Source: Acetobacter sp.
GTDB lineage: Bacteria > Pseudomonadota > Alphaproteobacteria > Acetobacterales > Acetobacteraceae
DNA: 33,446 nucleotides
Reading direction: 5' to 3'
NCBI GenBank assembly: GCA_012517935.1
Contig: JAAYUA010000144.1
Coordinates: forward strand, 1 to 33,446
The notes below the pieces were generated by a model that was not told where the DNA came from, made no database searches, and was given only the letters and a program-made list of their open reading frames with translations. The stretch's first letter is position 1. Each line of letters starts with the position of its first letter. Shown here one piece after another: positions 16,191 through 24,069 of this stretch. The position numbers were made by a program, and so were the translations under genes.

Positions 16191-16628
16191 ATGCAATCAG
16201 TGGAAATTCTGGCTGCCGGAACGTGGAACAGTTCAACTGCAACCGAACATTTCATTGCAACATGGAAAGACAGGTTTCTTCGACGCGGGCCGCTTCAACT
16301 GGCATCAGGGAAACGAGTTCTGCTCGAACTGGAGCAAACAATCTTTCTGCGTGACGGAGACGCTCTAAAACTGAAAAGCGACATAATCGTCAGTGTCCGT
16401 GTCCAACCGGAATATCTGCGCCGGATCACGACTTCTACACCAGATGAACAACAGGGCATCGTCGCATATCTTCAGAAACAGAAACGTCCTTTTCTGATCT
16501 CACCTACCGGCATGATCGTCAGAGCCGTGGACATTTCAGAACCGCAACTGGCGATCTTCAATGCATCTTCGGAAGAAATTGTTGCCCCGTTCAATGTTCC
16601 CGCACTTCCGGAACATTACGCAGCATAA
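16191..16628 (+). CDS. UreE-like protein without urease genes nearby and without the usual histidines
   Basis: A 145-residue protein whose first half resembles the UreE N-terminal domain: DRFLRRGPLQL (27-37), GKRVLLELEQTIFLRDGDAL (40-59) and IIVSVRVQPEYLRRI follow the UreE pattern of R-x-R, charged strand and LRDGD. Residues 91-137 (AYLQKQKRP, then EEIVAPFNVP) recall the UreE C-domain order, in which a GNRH-type metal site and a terminal APF-P motif are expected. Here the GNRH histidines are replaced (QKQKR) and the His-rich tail is absent. A nickel-delivery role is therefore unlikely; it may be a paralogue with another client. No urease structural or accessory genes lie in the window. ATG has GGGGA 7 bases upstream. 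Confidence 0.6.
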   Translation: MQSVEILAAGTWNSSTATEHFIATWKDRFLRRGPLQLASGKRVLLELEQTIFLRDGDALKLKSDIIVSVRVQPEYLRRITTSTPDEQQGIVAYLQKQKRPFLISPTGMIVRAVDISEPQLAIFNASSEEIVAPFNVPALPEHYAA

Positions 16629-16652
16629 CAACTGCCATTTCTGGAAACGGTC

Positions 16653-16678
16653 CTGACAGGGTCATCACACCCTGTCAG
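16653..16678. terminator. Perfect 10-bp hairpin between UreE-like gene and trpA
   Basis: CTGACAGGGT and ACCCTGTCAG are exact inverted repeats with a 6-base loop (CATCAC). The stem ends about 10 bp before the trpA stop and lies 24 bp after the UreE-like stop, so it probably ends both convergent transcripts. No T-run follows on either strand. Confidence 0.55.
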
Positions 16679-16687
16679 TCACCTTCC

Positions 16688-17506
16688 TTATCTCCGGCGC
16701 ACAGCCTTCGATAACTCTTCCAACTGCGCCAGAACCCGAGGCAGCGTCTCTTTCGTCGGTGCCAGATCCTGATCCAGAGTTTCAGACAGCGTTGCGAGCA
16801 ACGCCGAAGCCACAACGGCCCCGTCAGCAATTCCGGCTGCTTGCGCCGCCTGTTCGGGCGTTCTGATGCCAAATCCGATCACAATCGGCAGATCCGTCGC
16901 AGCTCTCAAACGTGGCAGAGCAGCCTCAAGATCGGCTGCACTTGCCGAACGTGTTCCCGTAATGCCGGTGATGCTGACGTAATAGACAAAGCCGGACGCA
17001 TGACCAAGAACCAGTTTCAGACGTTCATCCGTAGTTGTCGGCGCAACCAGACGGATCATGTCGAGCCCGGCTGGCTCCATGAATTTTTCCAGCGCCGCTG
17101 ATTCCTCTGGCGGCATGTCGACAACGATCAGGCCATCCACCCCGGCTTCCGCCGCTACCTGACAGAAGCGCTCATAACCGTAGCTTTCAATCGGATTGAG
17201 ATACCCCATCACGATCAAAGGTGTCTCGGAATCATCCTCACGAAAGGCCCGCACCATCTCGAGCAATCTATCGAGCGTAGCTCCAGCTGCCAGACCGCGC
17301 TGTGCCGCCAACTGGATGACCGGACCATCTGCTGACGGATCTGAAAACGGCATGCCGATTTCAATAAGATCCGCCCCAGCGTCCGGCATGGCTTTCAACA
17401 GAGCAAGAGAAGTCGCAAAATCAGGGTCGCAGGCTTCAACATAGGGAATCAGAGCTCCGCGCCTTTCGGCCCGGAGTGCTGCGAAACGACGGGCAATACG
17501 GCTCAC
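16688..17506 (-). CDS. trpA: Tryptophan synthase alpha chain
   Basis: Cleaves indole-3-glycerol phosphate to indole, which passes through a tunnel to the beta subunit. The 272-residue TIM barrel keeps the catalytic pair Glu49 ([11 protein letters not shown]) and Asp60 (SADGPVIQ) at the same numbers as the Salmonella enzyme. [20 protein letters not shown] and the phosphate-binding [12 protein letters not shown] are further signatures. The early loop reads PYVEACDPD in place of the usual T-x-G-DP, a local difference with no obvious effect. Its start overlaps the end of trpB by 4 bp (ATGA), so translation is coupled. Confidence 0.97.
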   Translation of the reverse strand: MSRIARRFAALRAERRGALIPYVEACDPDFATSLALLKAMPDAGADLIEIGMPFSDPSADGPVIQLAAQRGLAAGATLDRLLEMVRAFREDDSETPLIVMGYLNPIESYGYERFCQVAAEAGVDGLIVVDMPPEESAALEKFMEPAGLDMIRLVAPTTTDERLKLVLGHASGFVYYVSITGITGTRSASAADLEAALPRLRAATDLPIVIGFGIRTPEQAAQAAGIADGAVVASALLATLSETLDQDLAPTKETLPRVLAQLEELSKAVRRR

Positions 17507-18729
17507 AGGCTCACTCCCAGATGCTTGGCCACAGTGTCGATGTCCTTGTCACCCCGACCGGAAATATTCACCACAAGCACGGTTTCCGGGCTGAGTGTCG
17601 GGGCAATTTTCTTCGCATATGCAATGGCATGGGACGATTCCAGAGCAGGAATAATGCCTTCCATCCGGGTGCAGAATGTGAAGGCATCAAGCGCTTCACT
17701 ATCCGTCGCCCCCACATATTCAACGCGTCCAATATCATGCAGCCATGAATGTTCCGGGCCGATCCCCGGATAATCAAGACCGGCACTGATCGAATGAGCC
17801 TCGTCAATCTGACCGTTCTCATCCTGCAGAAGATAGGTCCGGTTGCCGTGCAGCACCCCCGGACGCCCACGTTCGATCGATGCCGCGGTTTTGCCGCTGT
17901 CGAGCCCCAGACCAGCAGCCTCGACTCCAATCAGCTTCACCGAATTATCATCGAGAAACGGATGGAAGATTCCCATGGCGTTGGAGCCACCCCCAATCGC
18001 CGCGACAATAACATCCGGCAACCGTCCTTCGGCCTCCATGACCTGACGCTTCGTTTCATCACCGATCACGCATTGGAAATCACGAACCATCGCCGGGTAT
18101 GGATGCGGGCCAGCCACCGTTCCCACAAGGAAATAGGTGTCATGAACATTGGCAACCCAATCACGCATTGCCTCGTTCATCGCATCCTTGAGGGTTCCAG
18201 CACCTGCCGTCACCGGCACAACCTCGGCGCCGAGAAGCTTCATGCGGAACACATTCGGCTGCTGACGTTCAACGTCCGTTGCACCCATGTAAATGACGCA
18301 CTTCATACCGAACAGCGCACAGACCGTTGCGGTCGCCACCCCGTGCTGTCCCGCGCCGGTTTCAGCCACGATGCGGGTTCTTCCCATGCGGCGGGCAAGA
18401 AGAATCTGCCCCATCACATTGTTGAGCTTGTGCGACCCGGTGTGGTTCAGCTCTTCACGTTTCATGAAGATTTTCGCACCACCCAACTCTTCAGTCATGC
18501 GTCTGGCAAACCAGAGCGGGCTGGGACGACCAACATAATCCCTGAGATAGAAATCCAGCTCTTTCCGGAAGGCAGGATCGGTCTTGGCCCGGCTATATTC
18601 CCGGTCCAGTTCCAGCAGCAGAGGCATCAGCGTTTCAGCGACAAAACGCCCACCAAAAACGCCACCAAAACGACCGGATTCATCGGGACCCTGTCGTAAA
18701 CTATTCACTTCTGTCACCGCCGTCATCAT
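17503..18729 (-). CDS. trpB: Tryptophan synthase beta chain
   Basis: PLP enzyme that condenses indole with serine to tryptophan. The PLP lysine is in [15 protein letters not shown] (Lys101), the phosphate-binding loop is GGGSNAMG, and [14 protein letters not shown] and GRGDKD are conserved. The 408-residue length is normal. The frame is open to 18858, but the added residues (rich in Cys and Arg) are unlike any TrpB; ATG at 18729 (or the next codon) begins at the conserved [11 protein letters not shown] region with GGAGAG upstream. It is divergent from corA with 155 bp between, where three copies of GGCATATC lie. trpF, usually nearby, is not in this window. Confidence 0.97.
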   Translation of the reverse strand: MMTAVTEVNSLRQGPDESGRFGGVFGGRFVAETLMPLLLELDREYSRAKTDPAFRKELDFYLRDYVGRPSPLWFARRMTEELGGAKIFMKREELNHTGSHKLNNVMGQILLARRMGRTRIVAETGAGQHGVATATVCALFGMKCVIYMGATDVERQQPNVFRMKLLGAEVVPVTAGAGTLKDAMNEAMRDWVANVHDTYFLVGTVAGPHPYPAMVRDFQCVIGDETKRQVMEAEGRLPDVIVAAIGGGSNAMGIFHPFLDDNSVKLIGVEAAGLGLDSGKTAASIERGRPGVLHGNRTYLLQDENGQIDEAHSISAGLDYPGIGPEHSWLHDIGRVEYVGATDSEALDAFTFCTRMEGIIPALESSHAIAYAKKIAPTLSPETVLVVNISGRGDKDIDTVAKHLGVSL

Positions 18730-18764
18730 GCCTGCACTCTCTCTCCGGTACACCCTTACAAAAT

Positions 18765-18850
18765 GGCATATCGGCATATCAGACTCTTGCCCAGACCTCC
18801 ATGCGCGGCATCGACACGGCTTGCCCTTGTCCGCAGAGAAGGGGCATATC
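18765..18850. repeat. Three copies of GGCATATC in the trpB-corA divergent region
   Basis: GGCATATC occurs at 18765-18772 and immediately again at 18773-18780, then at 18843-18850. All three are on the same strand within the 155-bp divergent spacer. They could be binding sites for a regulator of trpBA or corA; that role is inferred from position only. Confidence 0.35.
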
Positions 18851-18884
18851 CATTTCAATCATCTGCTTTGAAGCGGGAGCCTGC

Positions 18885-19856
18885 ATGTTCCTGGCACATC
18901 ACCCCGGCCAGCCGACCCGAACAATTACAAAAGCGGAAGATGCCGCTCATGCCCCCTGGCTGGATCTCATTGATCCAACAGAAGAAGAGCGCGACATGGC
19001 CTCGAAACTCTGCGGCCAGCCACTGCCAACCCACGCCAATCTGGAAGAAATCGAAAGCTCCTCACGACTGCGCACAACCGACACCGCCGTTTTTCTGTCC
19101 ACGCCGCTCGTGAGGCGAACAGATGAGCAGTATATGAGCTATCCTCTCGGTTTCGTGCTGACAGCAACGCATATCGTCACTGTCCGTTATTCCGACTATG
19201 CCGCTTTCAATCTTGTTGCCCAACAGATTACGGACCGCAAATCAGACGTCAGGCCGGATGAAGTCATAGCCCTTCTGATGGAGGCCATCGTCGATCGTCT
19301 GGCTGATATTCTGGAACATCTGGGGCAAGCCCTCAGCGTCCTGTCACGCGACATCTTTGAAAGCCCCCGCCCCTCCGCCGGGAAACAGGCTTCATGGCAA
19401 CGCTCCCTCCTGCGACGCGTCGGACAGTCAGAAGATCTCTCCTCCATGGTGCGCGACAGTCTTCTCGGCCTTGATCGCGTCTCCATTTTCATGGGCGAAA
19501 GTCACCGCAGTTCTTTTACCTCCTCTCTCGCCCCACGCATGGCAACCATCAGCCGCGATATCACCTCCTTGAACGATTTCGTTGCCCAGATGACCAACAA
19601 GATCCAGTTCCTGCTGGATGCTGCACTCGGCTTCATCAACATCGAGCAGAATGACGGAATGAAGATCCTGACCGTCGTCTCCTTCATTGGTGTCACGCCG
19701 ACCCTGATTGCAGGTATCTACGGCATGAATTTTATCAACATGCCTGAACTCAAATGGCCGTTAGGCTATTATTATTCGTTGTCCGCCATGGTGCTTTCAA
19801 TCATCATCCCACTGCTCTGGTTCCGCCGACGTGGATGGCTTGGGGGCTCGGAATAA
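18885..19856 (+). CDS. CorA family magnesium/divalent metal ion transporter
   Basis: A 323-residue CorA-type channel. A large acidic cytoplasmic domain (about 1-255) with long helices (LLMEAIVDRLADILEHLGQAL, and SRDITSLNDFVAQMTNKIQFLLDAALGFINIEQN) leads to two C-terminal membrane helices. The signature YGMN, at about 279-282, is followed by the acidic loop MPEL. The C-terminus (WFRRRGWLG) is basic as in the family. It moves Mg2+, Co2+ or other divalent ions; specificity cannot be told. The open frame begins earlier, but ATG at 18885 is preceded by GGGAG. It is divergent from trpB. Confidence 0.93.
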   Translation: MFLAHHPGQPTRTITKAEDAAHAPWLDLIDPTEEERDMASKLCGQPLPTHANLEEIESSSRLRTTDTAVFLSTPLVRRTDEQYMSYPLGFVLTATHIVTVRYSDYAAFNLVAQQITDRKSDVRPDEVIALLMEAIVDRLADILEHLGQALSVLSRDIFESPRPSAGKQASWQRSLLRRVGQSEDLSSMVRDSLLGLDRVSIFMGESHRSSFTSSLAPRMATISRDITSLNDFVAQMTNKIQFLLDAALGFINIEQNDGMKILTVVSFIGVTPTLIAGIYGMNFINMPELKWPLGYYYSLSAMVLSIIIPLLWFRRRGWLGGSE

Positions 19857-20056
19857 TAACGTTTCCGGACTGTCGTTTCTGCTCCGGGAAACAGACCTGT
19901 TTCGACATCCACTTCCACCGTCGGATCAGAGACAACTGTCCTCCTCCCTGCCGAATCCACGGGAATACGGGAAAAACCTTGCTTTTCCGCCCGCCACGTG
20001 CTTCAAGCCGCGTCTTCCCTGCCGGGTACATGGCATCGTGCCCGGCTATACCCGCC

Positions 20057-20112
20057 GCTTCCATCTTTTCATTTCAATGAAATGGAAGCACCGTTTCCGG
20101 AAGGGTCCGGAA
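20057..20112 (+). promoter_or_regulatory. Structured leader of the rpsF operon, candidate S6:S18 autoregulatory site
   Basis: Two stems precede rpsF. The first pairs GCTTCCA (20057-20063) with TGGAAGC (20083-20089), with an inner stem TTTCAT/ATGAAA. The second is a perfect TTCCGGA/TCCGGAA stem (20095-20112) flanked by CCG on both sides. rpsF leaders in many bacteria carry an S6:S18-binding motif containing CCG; this one is a candidate by position and the CCG pair. The rest of the 286-bp spacer upstream shows nothing I can name. Confidence 0.35.
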
Positions 20113-20142
20113 CCGTCGGGTTGAAACAATCCGGAGGGACAT

Positions 20143-20613
20143 ATGCCACTTTATGAGACAGTGCTGATGGCGCGTAGCGACATCAATCAGCAGCAGGTCG
20201 AAGCCATCGCCGAAGGTATCAAAACCTATCTCGAAGGCGAAGAAGGTTCGATCAAGAAGCAGGAATACTGGGGCCTTCGCTCCCTGGCATACCGCATCAA
20301 GAAAAGCCGCAAGGCGCATTACATGCTCCTCGGTCTTGACGCGAAGCCAGAAGCCATCCGCGAGATCGAGCGCCAGCTCAGCCTCAACGAAGACGTCATG
20401 CGCGTCCTGACGCTGCGTGTTGACGAAATCGACGAAACTCCCTCTCCGGTTCTGTCCCGCAAGGGCGAAGACCGCGGCGAGCGTGGCGGTTTCCGTGGAC
20501 CGAAGCCCTCTGGCCGTTTCGAAAGCGGTCGCGGCCGTCGTGGCGGTGACGACCGTGAGGAATATCGTGCCCGTGAAGAGCGCGGCAACGTTGTCGAAGA
20601 CGTGACGGAGTAA
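20143..20613 (+). CDS. rpsF: 30S ribosomal protein S6 with long Arg/Gly-rich tail
   Basis: S6 sits on the platform of the small subunit as a heterodimer with S18. Residues 1-96 are the standard S6 fold (MPLYETVLMARSDINQQQV, then KKQEYWGLRSLAYRIKKSRKAHY and VMRVLTLRVDE). The remaining 60 residues are a low-complexity tail with RGERGGFRGP and GRGRRGGDDREE, longer than in E. coli S6. The ribosome-binding site CCGGAGGGA is strong. The gene heads the rpsF-rpsR-rplI operon: rpsR starts 6 bp and rplI 11 bp after the preceding stops. Confidence 0.97.
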   Translation: MPLYETVLMARSDINQQQVEAIAEGIKTYLEGEEGSIKKQEYWGLRSLAYRIKKSRKAHYMLLGLDAKPEAIREIERQLSLNEDVMRVLTLRVDEIDETPSPVLSRKGEDRGERGGFRGPKPSGRFESGRGRRGGDDREEYRAREERGNVVEDVTE

Positions 20614-20619
20614 CAGCAG

Positions 20620-20895
20620 ATGTCCGAAACCAGCCAGATCAATCCGGCCGGCCGTCGCACCGCTGTTGGTGCACGTCGTCCGTTCTATCGTCGCCGCAAG
20701 GCATGCCCGTTCTCCGGCGCAAACGCACCGAAGATCGACTACAAGGACGTGCGCCTTCTGAGCCGCTTCCTGTCCGAGCGTGGCAAGATCGTGCCGAGCC
20801 GCATCACTGCGGTCTCCGCCAAGAAGCAGCGTGAACTGGCCCAGGCCATCAAGCGCGCTCGCTTCCTTGCCCTGCTCCCCTACGTCGTGAGCTGA
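20620..20895 (+). CDS. rpsR: 30S ribosomal protein S18
   Basis: A 91-residue S18 that binds 16S rRNA together with S6. The N-terminal basic region ([15 protein letters not shown]) and the conserved core ([24 protein letters not shown], then [19 protein letters not shown]) are typical. The Cys in KACPFSG could bind zinc in some S18 proteins, but the usual other ligands are not evident. It is the second gene of the ribosomal operon, 6 bp after rpsF. Confidence 0.98.
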   Translation: MSETSQINPAGRRTAVGARRPFYRRRKACPFSGANAPKIDYKDVRLLSRFLSERGKIVPSRITAVSAKKQRELAQAIKRARFLALLPYVVS

Positions 20896-20906
20896 GGAGA
20901 ACGGTC

Positions 20907-21476
20907 ATGGCCGCAACTGAAGTCATCCTTCTCCAGCGCGTTGAGCATCTGGGACAGATGGGCGATCTCGTCCGCGTGAAGCCGGGTTATGCCCGTAACT
21001 TCCTGCTGCCGACGGGTAAAGCCATCCGCGCCAACAACGCCAACCGTGCACGCTTCGAGCAGGAGCGCGCGCAGCTTGAAGCACAGAACATCAAGCGTCG
21101 CGAAGAGGCCGAGCGTCTCTCCGAGCGTATGGATGGTCTGTCCGTCATTCTGATCCGCCAGGCCGGTGACGGTGGAAACCTTTATGGTTCCGTCTCCACC
21201 CGCGATATCGCTGTTGCAGTTACCGAAGCTGGTCTGACCATTTCGCGTCAGCAGGTTTCCCTGCCGCACCCGATCAAGCAGCTTGGTCTGTATGACGTTC
21301 GCGTTGCTCTGCATCCGGAAGTCACGATCATCGTGCGCATCAACGTCGCACGCTCCGCTGAAGAAGCAGAGCGTCAGGCGAAGGGCGAAGCTATTGATAT
21401 CGAAGCTGACGATGAAATCGTCGCCGAAGATGTCGTGGCTGAAGAAGTCTCCGCAGAGGAAGCTCCGGCCGCATAA
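20907..21476 (+). CDS. rplI: 50S ribosomal protein L9 with acidic C-terminal extension
   Basis: L9 binds 23S rRNA near L1 and limits frameshifting. The N-domain has the classic [34 protein letters not shown], followed by the long connecting helix ([14 protein letters not shown]) and the C-domain with [11 protein letters not shown] and VRVALHPEV. After about 150 comes a 39-residue acidic, Ala-rich tail ([20 protein letters not shown]), longer than the E. coli protein. The ribosome-binding site GAGGAGAA lies before ATG. A strong terminator follows 27 bp after the stop. Confidence 0.98.
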   Translation: MAATEVILLQRVEHLGQMGDLVRVKPGYARNFLLPTGKAIRANNANRARFEQERAQLEAQNIKRREEAERLSERMDGLSVILIRQAGDGGNLYGSVSTRDIAVAVTEAGLTISRQQVSLPHPIKQLGLYDVRVALHPEVTIIVRINVARSAEEAERQAKGEAIDIEADDEIVAEDVVAEEVSAEEAPAA

Positions 21477-21503
21477 GGCTGGAGTCTTTTTTGCAAGACA
21501 CGG

Positions 21504-21532
21504 AAAAGCCCGGCCTCTGGTCGGGCTTTTTT
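21504..21532 (+). terminator. Rho-independent terminator of the rpsF-rpsR-rplI operon
   Basis: AAAAGCCCG (21504-21512) pairs with CGGGCTTTT (21522-21530), followed by T's. Stem and T-run are both clear. Confidence 0.93.
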
Positions 21533-21772
21533 CGTTTCTCAGATCAATAATTCCTGAAAAAGAACTGACCTGTCGCTCAAGGAAATAAGTACTCTTCCAT
21601 TTTTTGGCCTGAACGGTCTTATGGCTGGCATTTTACGCACCAGAAAACCGCAGAACGGCAAAATGCCTATTACGTGAGCACGACCTCACCATCATCGCTC
21701 TGGATGAAACAGTCAGGCTTACAGAAGCTTCATTCCATCGTTTCATATCCGATGAATGATCACAGCCTCATT
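21533..21772. other. Gene-free stretch with inverted repeats
   Basis: No gene is supported here. GGCATTTT (21627-21634) and AAAATGCC (21660-21667) are exact inverted repeats around a 25-base loop, and GTGAG/CTCAC form a short stem just after. A small RNA cannot be excluded, but there is no clear promoter. Confidence 0.3.
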
Positions 21773-21838
21773 TCAATACGAAAAACATCCAACCCAGAGC
21801 ATGAAAGCAAAGGCCATACCTGCCGTCAGCAGGATCAC
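21773..21838 (-). CDS. Possible 21-residue hydrophobic peptide after the HAD gene
   Basis: A GTG at 21838, 8 bp after the stop of the HAD phosphatase gene, is preceded by GAGGG (5-base gap) and opens a 21-codon frame reading MILLTAGMAFAFMLWVGCF and ending SY. It has the length and hydrophobicity of a single membrane helix, like many short membrane peptides. It could instead be chance. Confidence 0.25.
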   Translation of the reverse strand: MILLTAGMAFAFMLWVGCFSY

Positions 21839-21846
21839 CTCTGCCC

Positions 21847-22428
21847 TCAAAGCTCATGCGGCGCAGGGCACTTCTGACGCACATCAATCGTCCGCATTCC
21901 CGCACCCATGCCAGCGGCGAGACCCTGCTCACTGTCCTCAAACACAATGCAACGATCAGGATGAACACCAAGGCGGGATGCTGCCAAAAGCCAGCCATCA
22001 GGAGCAGGCTTTGGACGCGGCATATCCTCTACTGTCACCACAACCCTGAACGCATCATAAAGCCCGGTACTTTTCAGAGCCGCCGTGACAATCCCACGCG
22101 TTCCGTTTGAGACAACCCCCATGGGGCGCTTCCCCCTGAAAGCACGGACAATATCTGTCACCGCCGTATTCTCAGAGACCGAATGCATCAGATCAAGCAC
22201 AGCCTCACGCGATCGGCTGAGAATACGTTTCTGGTCGAGAATACAGTCAAAATCCTGCTCCATATGCTGAAGCAGAACCTCTTCCGTAACGCCGCCCTTG
22301 GACTGAAACCATGTTACAGGCACCTCAAGACCGGCCACATCCTGCAGAACGGCCTGCCACGCTTTCAGATAAAGCGGCAGGCTGTCTACCAATGTTCCGT
22401 CACAATCGAACAGCAGCGCCTCTGTCAC
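21847..22428 (-). CDS. HAD superfamily sugar-phosphatase/phosphoglucomutase-like hydrolase
   Basis: A 193-residue HAD hydrolase of the beta-phosphoglucomutase/YqaB type. Motif I is LLFDCDGTLVDS (Asp8 nucleophile and Asp10 acid/base), with a helical cap from about 17 to 80. Motif II is VVSNGT, motif III the Lys of PRPKPAPDGW, and motif IV IVFEDSEQGLAAG. It should dephosphorylate, or move phosphate on, a small sugar phosphate. It is the last gene of the reverse polysaccharide operon and overlaps the preceding gene by 4 bp, so it may act on a sugar intermediate of that pathway (inference). Confidence 0.9.
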   Translation of the reverse strand: MTEALLFDCDGTLVDSLPLYLKAWQAVLQDVAGLEVPVTWFQSKGGVTEEVLLQHMEQDFDCILDQKRILSRSREAVLDLMHSVSENTAVTDIVRAFRGKRPMGVVSNGTRGIVTAALKSTGLYDAFRVVVTVEDMPRPKPAPDGWLLAASRLGVHPDRCIVFEDSEQGLAAGMGAGMRTIDVRQKCPAPHEL

Positions 22429-22895
22429 GGAAACGACGTCCGATGGAACGGAAAGCTTTCTGCAATCCGTCGCAAAGGCATGAATGCATCCTTTTCGAAG
22501 GAATGCACCCGAACATATGAACCGTCGGGTTTTTCAACGAACACGGTATCATTCCAGTCGGCTGCACTGATGCCGGTCCATAACGTCAGAACGATATCAT
22601 CTGATTTGCCATTCATCTGCCCTTTCAGGAACAGACGGGCATCACCACTGGAGGGCGGCGTGTGCGCCAATGGACCCCAGCCGTCTTTATGGCCGTTGAT
22701 CCACTGGTTGAGAACACCGACCTCAGCGTCTGTCAAATCGCGGCGGTGCCGGATGGGACCCGTTTCAATCTGTCCTGACACAATCTGCGGAAAGCTGACT
22801 GGTTGAAAATTCGGCAGGGCAAAAAACCAGACACCAAGTGCACTGAGCGTCGTGAAGCCAATGAATGCGAGGAGAAATATGGTTTCCTTGCGCAT
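22425..22895 (-). CDS. Membrane-anchored protein of unknown function in polysaccharide operon
   Basis: A 156-residue protein I do not recognise. Residues 5-28 form an N-terminal membrane anchor (IFLLAFIGFTTLSALGVWFF). The remainder is soluble and probably periplasmic, with DLTDAEVGVLNQWINGHKDGWGPL, DDIVLTLWTGISAADWNDTVFV and VRVHSFEKDAFMPLRRIAES. No catalytic motif is evident and there are no cysteines. ATG at 22895 has AAGGA 10 bases upstream; a TTG directly before it is an alternative. It lies 13 bp after the aminotransferase gene and overlaps the HAD gene by 4 bp, so it is part of the operon. Confidence 0.75.
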   Translation of the reverse strand: MRKETIFLLAFIGFTTLSALGVWFFALPNFQPVSFPQIVSGQIETGPIRHRRDLTDAEVGVLNQWINGHKDGWGPLAHTPPSSGDARLFLKGQMNGKSDDIVLTLWTGISAADWNDTVFVEKPDGSYVRVHSFEKDAFMPLRRIAESFPFHRTSFP

Positions 22896-22908
22896 CAACA
22901 GATATTCC

Positions 22909-24069
22909 TTACCCTCTAAGCGCTGCGATCACACGCTGAACCTCGGTATCGAGCAGTTCAGGATGAATTGGCAGCGCCAGTATGCGTGTCGACAAATCCT
23001 CCGACACCGGAAGAGCCTTCCCGTCATGATGATCACGGTAAGCAGGCTGCCAGTGAAGCGGCAGAGGATAATAAATGGCTGAAGGCACACCCGCAGCCTT
23101 CAGACGCTCCTGAACAGCCTGACGCTCTTCGCTGTCCTTCAGCAGAATGGCATAGACCGCCCATGCGCTGCTTGAAACAGGTACTCGGGCTGGCGTTACA
23201 ACATGACCGGACAAACCTGCGTCATACATGCAGGCAATCGCATCCCGCCGCGCCAGCTCGTCCTCGAAATAGTCCAGCTTCGCAAGCAGAACAGCCGCCT
23301 GCAACGTATCAAGACGCCCGTTCATTCCGGTCCGAAGAACCTGATATCGGGTCTTGCCCTCTCCATGGGTTCGCAAGGAGCGATAGAGCTCAGCCCGCTC
23401 GGCGTCATTGGTCAGAATTGCGCCGCCATCACCATATCCGCCCAATGGCTTTGACGGGAAAAATGACAGCGTCGTCGCAACTGCTTCGCCACCAAGCTTG
23501 CGACCATCATAAGACCCGCCAAAAGACTGAGCACAGTCGTCGAGAAGAAACAGACCTTCGGCTTCAGCAATGGCACGCAGTTCAGCCCATGGTGCTGGCT
23601 GGCCGAACAGATCGACGCCGACAATCGCACGGGGCGTCAGCTTCCCCGCCTGCCTTACATCTGCAATCCGCTGTTTCAGACTGACTGGATCGATCTGGAA
23701 CGTCAGCGGATCAACATCGACAAAAACCGGCGTGGCGCCGAGAACAAGCGGCACCTCTGCCGTGGCGGTATAGGTGAAGGCGGGCAGAAACACGGCATCG
23801 CCGCGACCAATCCCTTCAGCCATCATCACGATCTGAAGCGCATCCGTGCCAGATGACACGCCAACACAATGCTCCACCCCGGCATAAGCCGCCAGACGCT
23901 CCTCAAGCTCCTGAACTTCCGGTCCCATCACGAAGCGGCAATGCTCCAGAACCGTATCAATTCGCTGTCGAAGGGCCGAGCCAAGCCGCTTCTGCTGAGC
24001 AGCAAGATCAAGGAAAGCAATCGGTCTGTTCTCAGGCTGCATATCAGCTCCCGTTGGTGCAGAACTCAT
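22909..24069 (-). CDS. DegT/DnrJ/EryC1/StrS family nucleotide-sugar aminotransferase
   Basis: PLP-dependent aminotransferase, 386 residues, acting on keto-sugar nucleotides. The fold signatures are all present: VGVSSGTDALQI (PLP phosphate), LPAFTYTATAEVPLVLGATPVFVDVD, LLDDCAQSFGG (Asp for the pyridine ring), and the PLP lysine in SFFPSKPLGGYGDGG (Lys207). The C-terminal AIYYPLPLHWQPAY is also typical. Lying directly after the WbpM/CapD-type dehydratase (ATGA overlap), it most likely aminates the 4-keto-6-deoxy sugar made by that enzyme. ATG at 24069 overlaps the dehydratase stop; an ATG nine codons later (24042) has the better Shine-Dalgarno, GGGAG. Confidence 0.92.
   Translation of the reverse strand: MSSAPTGADMQPENRPIAFLDLAAQQKRLGSALRQRIDTVLEHCRFVMGPEVQELEERLAAYAGVEHCVGVSSGTDALQIVMMAEGIGRGDAVFLPAFTYTATAEVPLVLGATPVFVDVDPLTFQIDPVSLKQRIADVRQAGKLTPRAIVGVDLFGQPAPWAELRAIAEAEGLFLLDDCAQSFGGSYDGRKLGGEAVATTLSFFPSKPLGGYGDGGAILTNDAERAELYRSLRTHGEGKTRYQVLRTGMNGRLDTLQAAVLLAKLDYFEDELARRDAIACMYDAGLSGHVVTPARVPVSSSAWAVYAILLKDSEERQAVQERLKAAGVPSAIYYPLPLHWQPAYRDHHDGKALPVSEDLSTRILALPIHPELLDTEVQRVIAALRG

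Noticed and set aside
17749..18699. A 316-codon forward open frame
   Set aside because: It is antisense to trpB, whose identity is certain.
18730..18858. N-terminal extension of TrpB
   Set aside because: Forty-three Cys/Arg-rich residues that no TrpB has; the ATG at 18729 fits the family.
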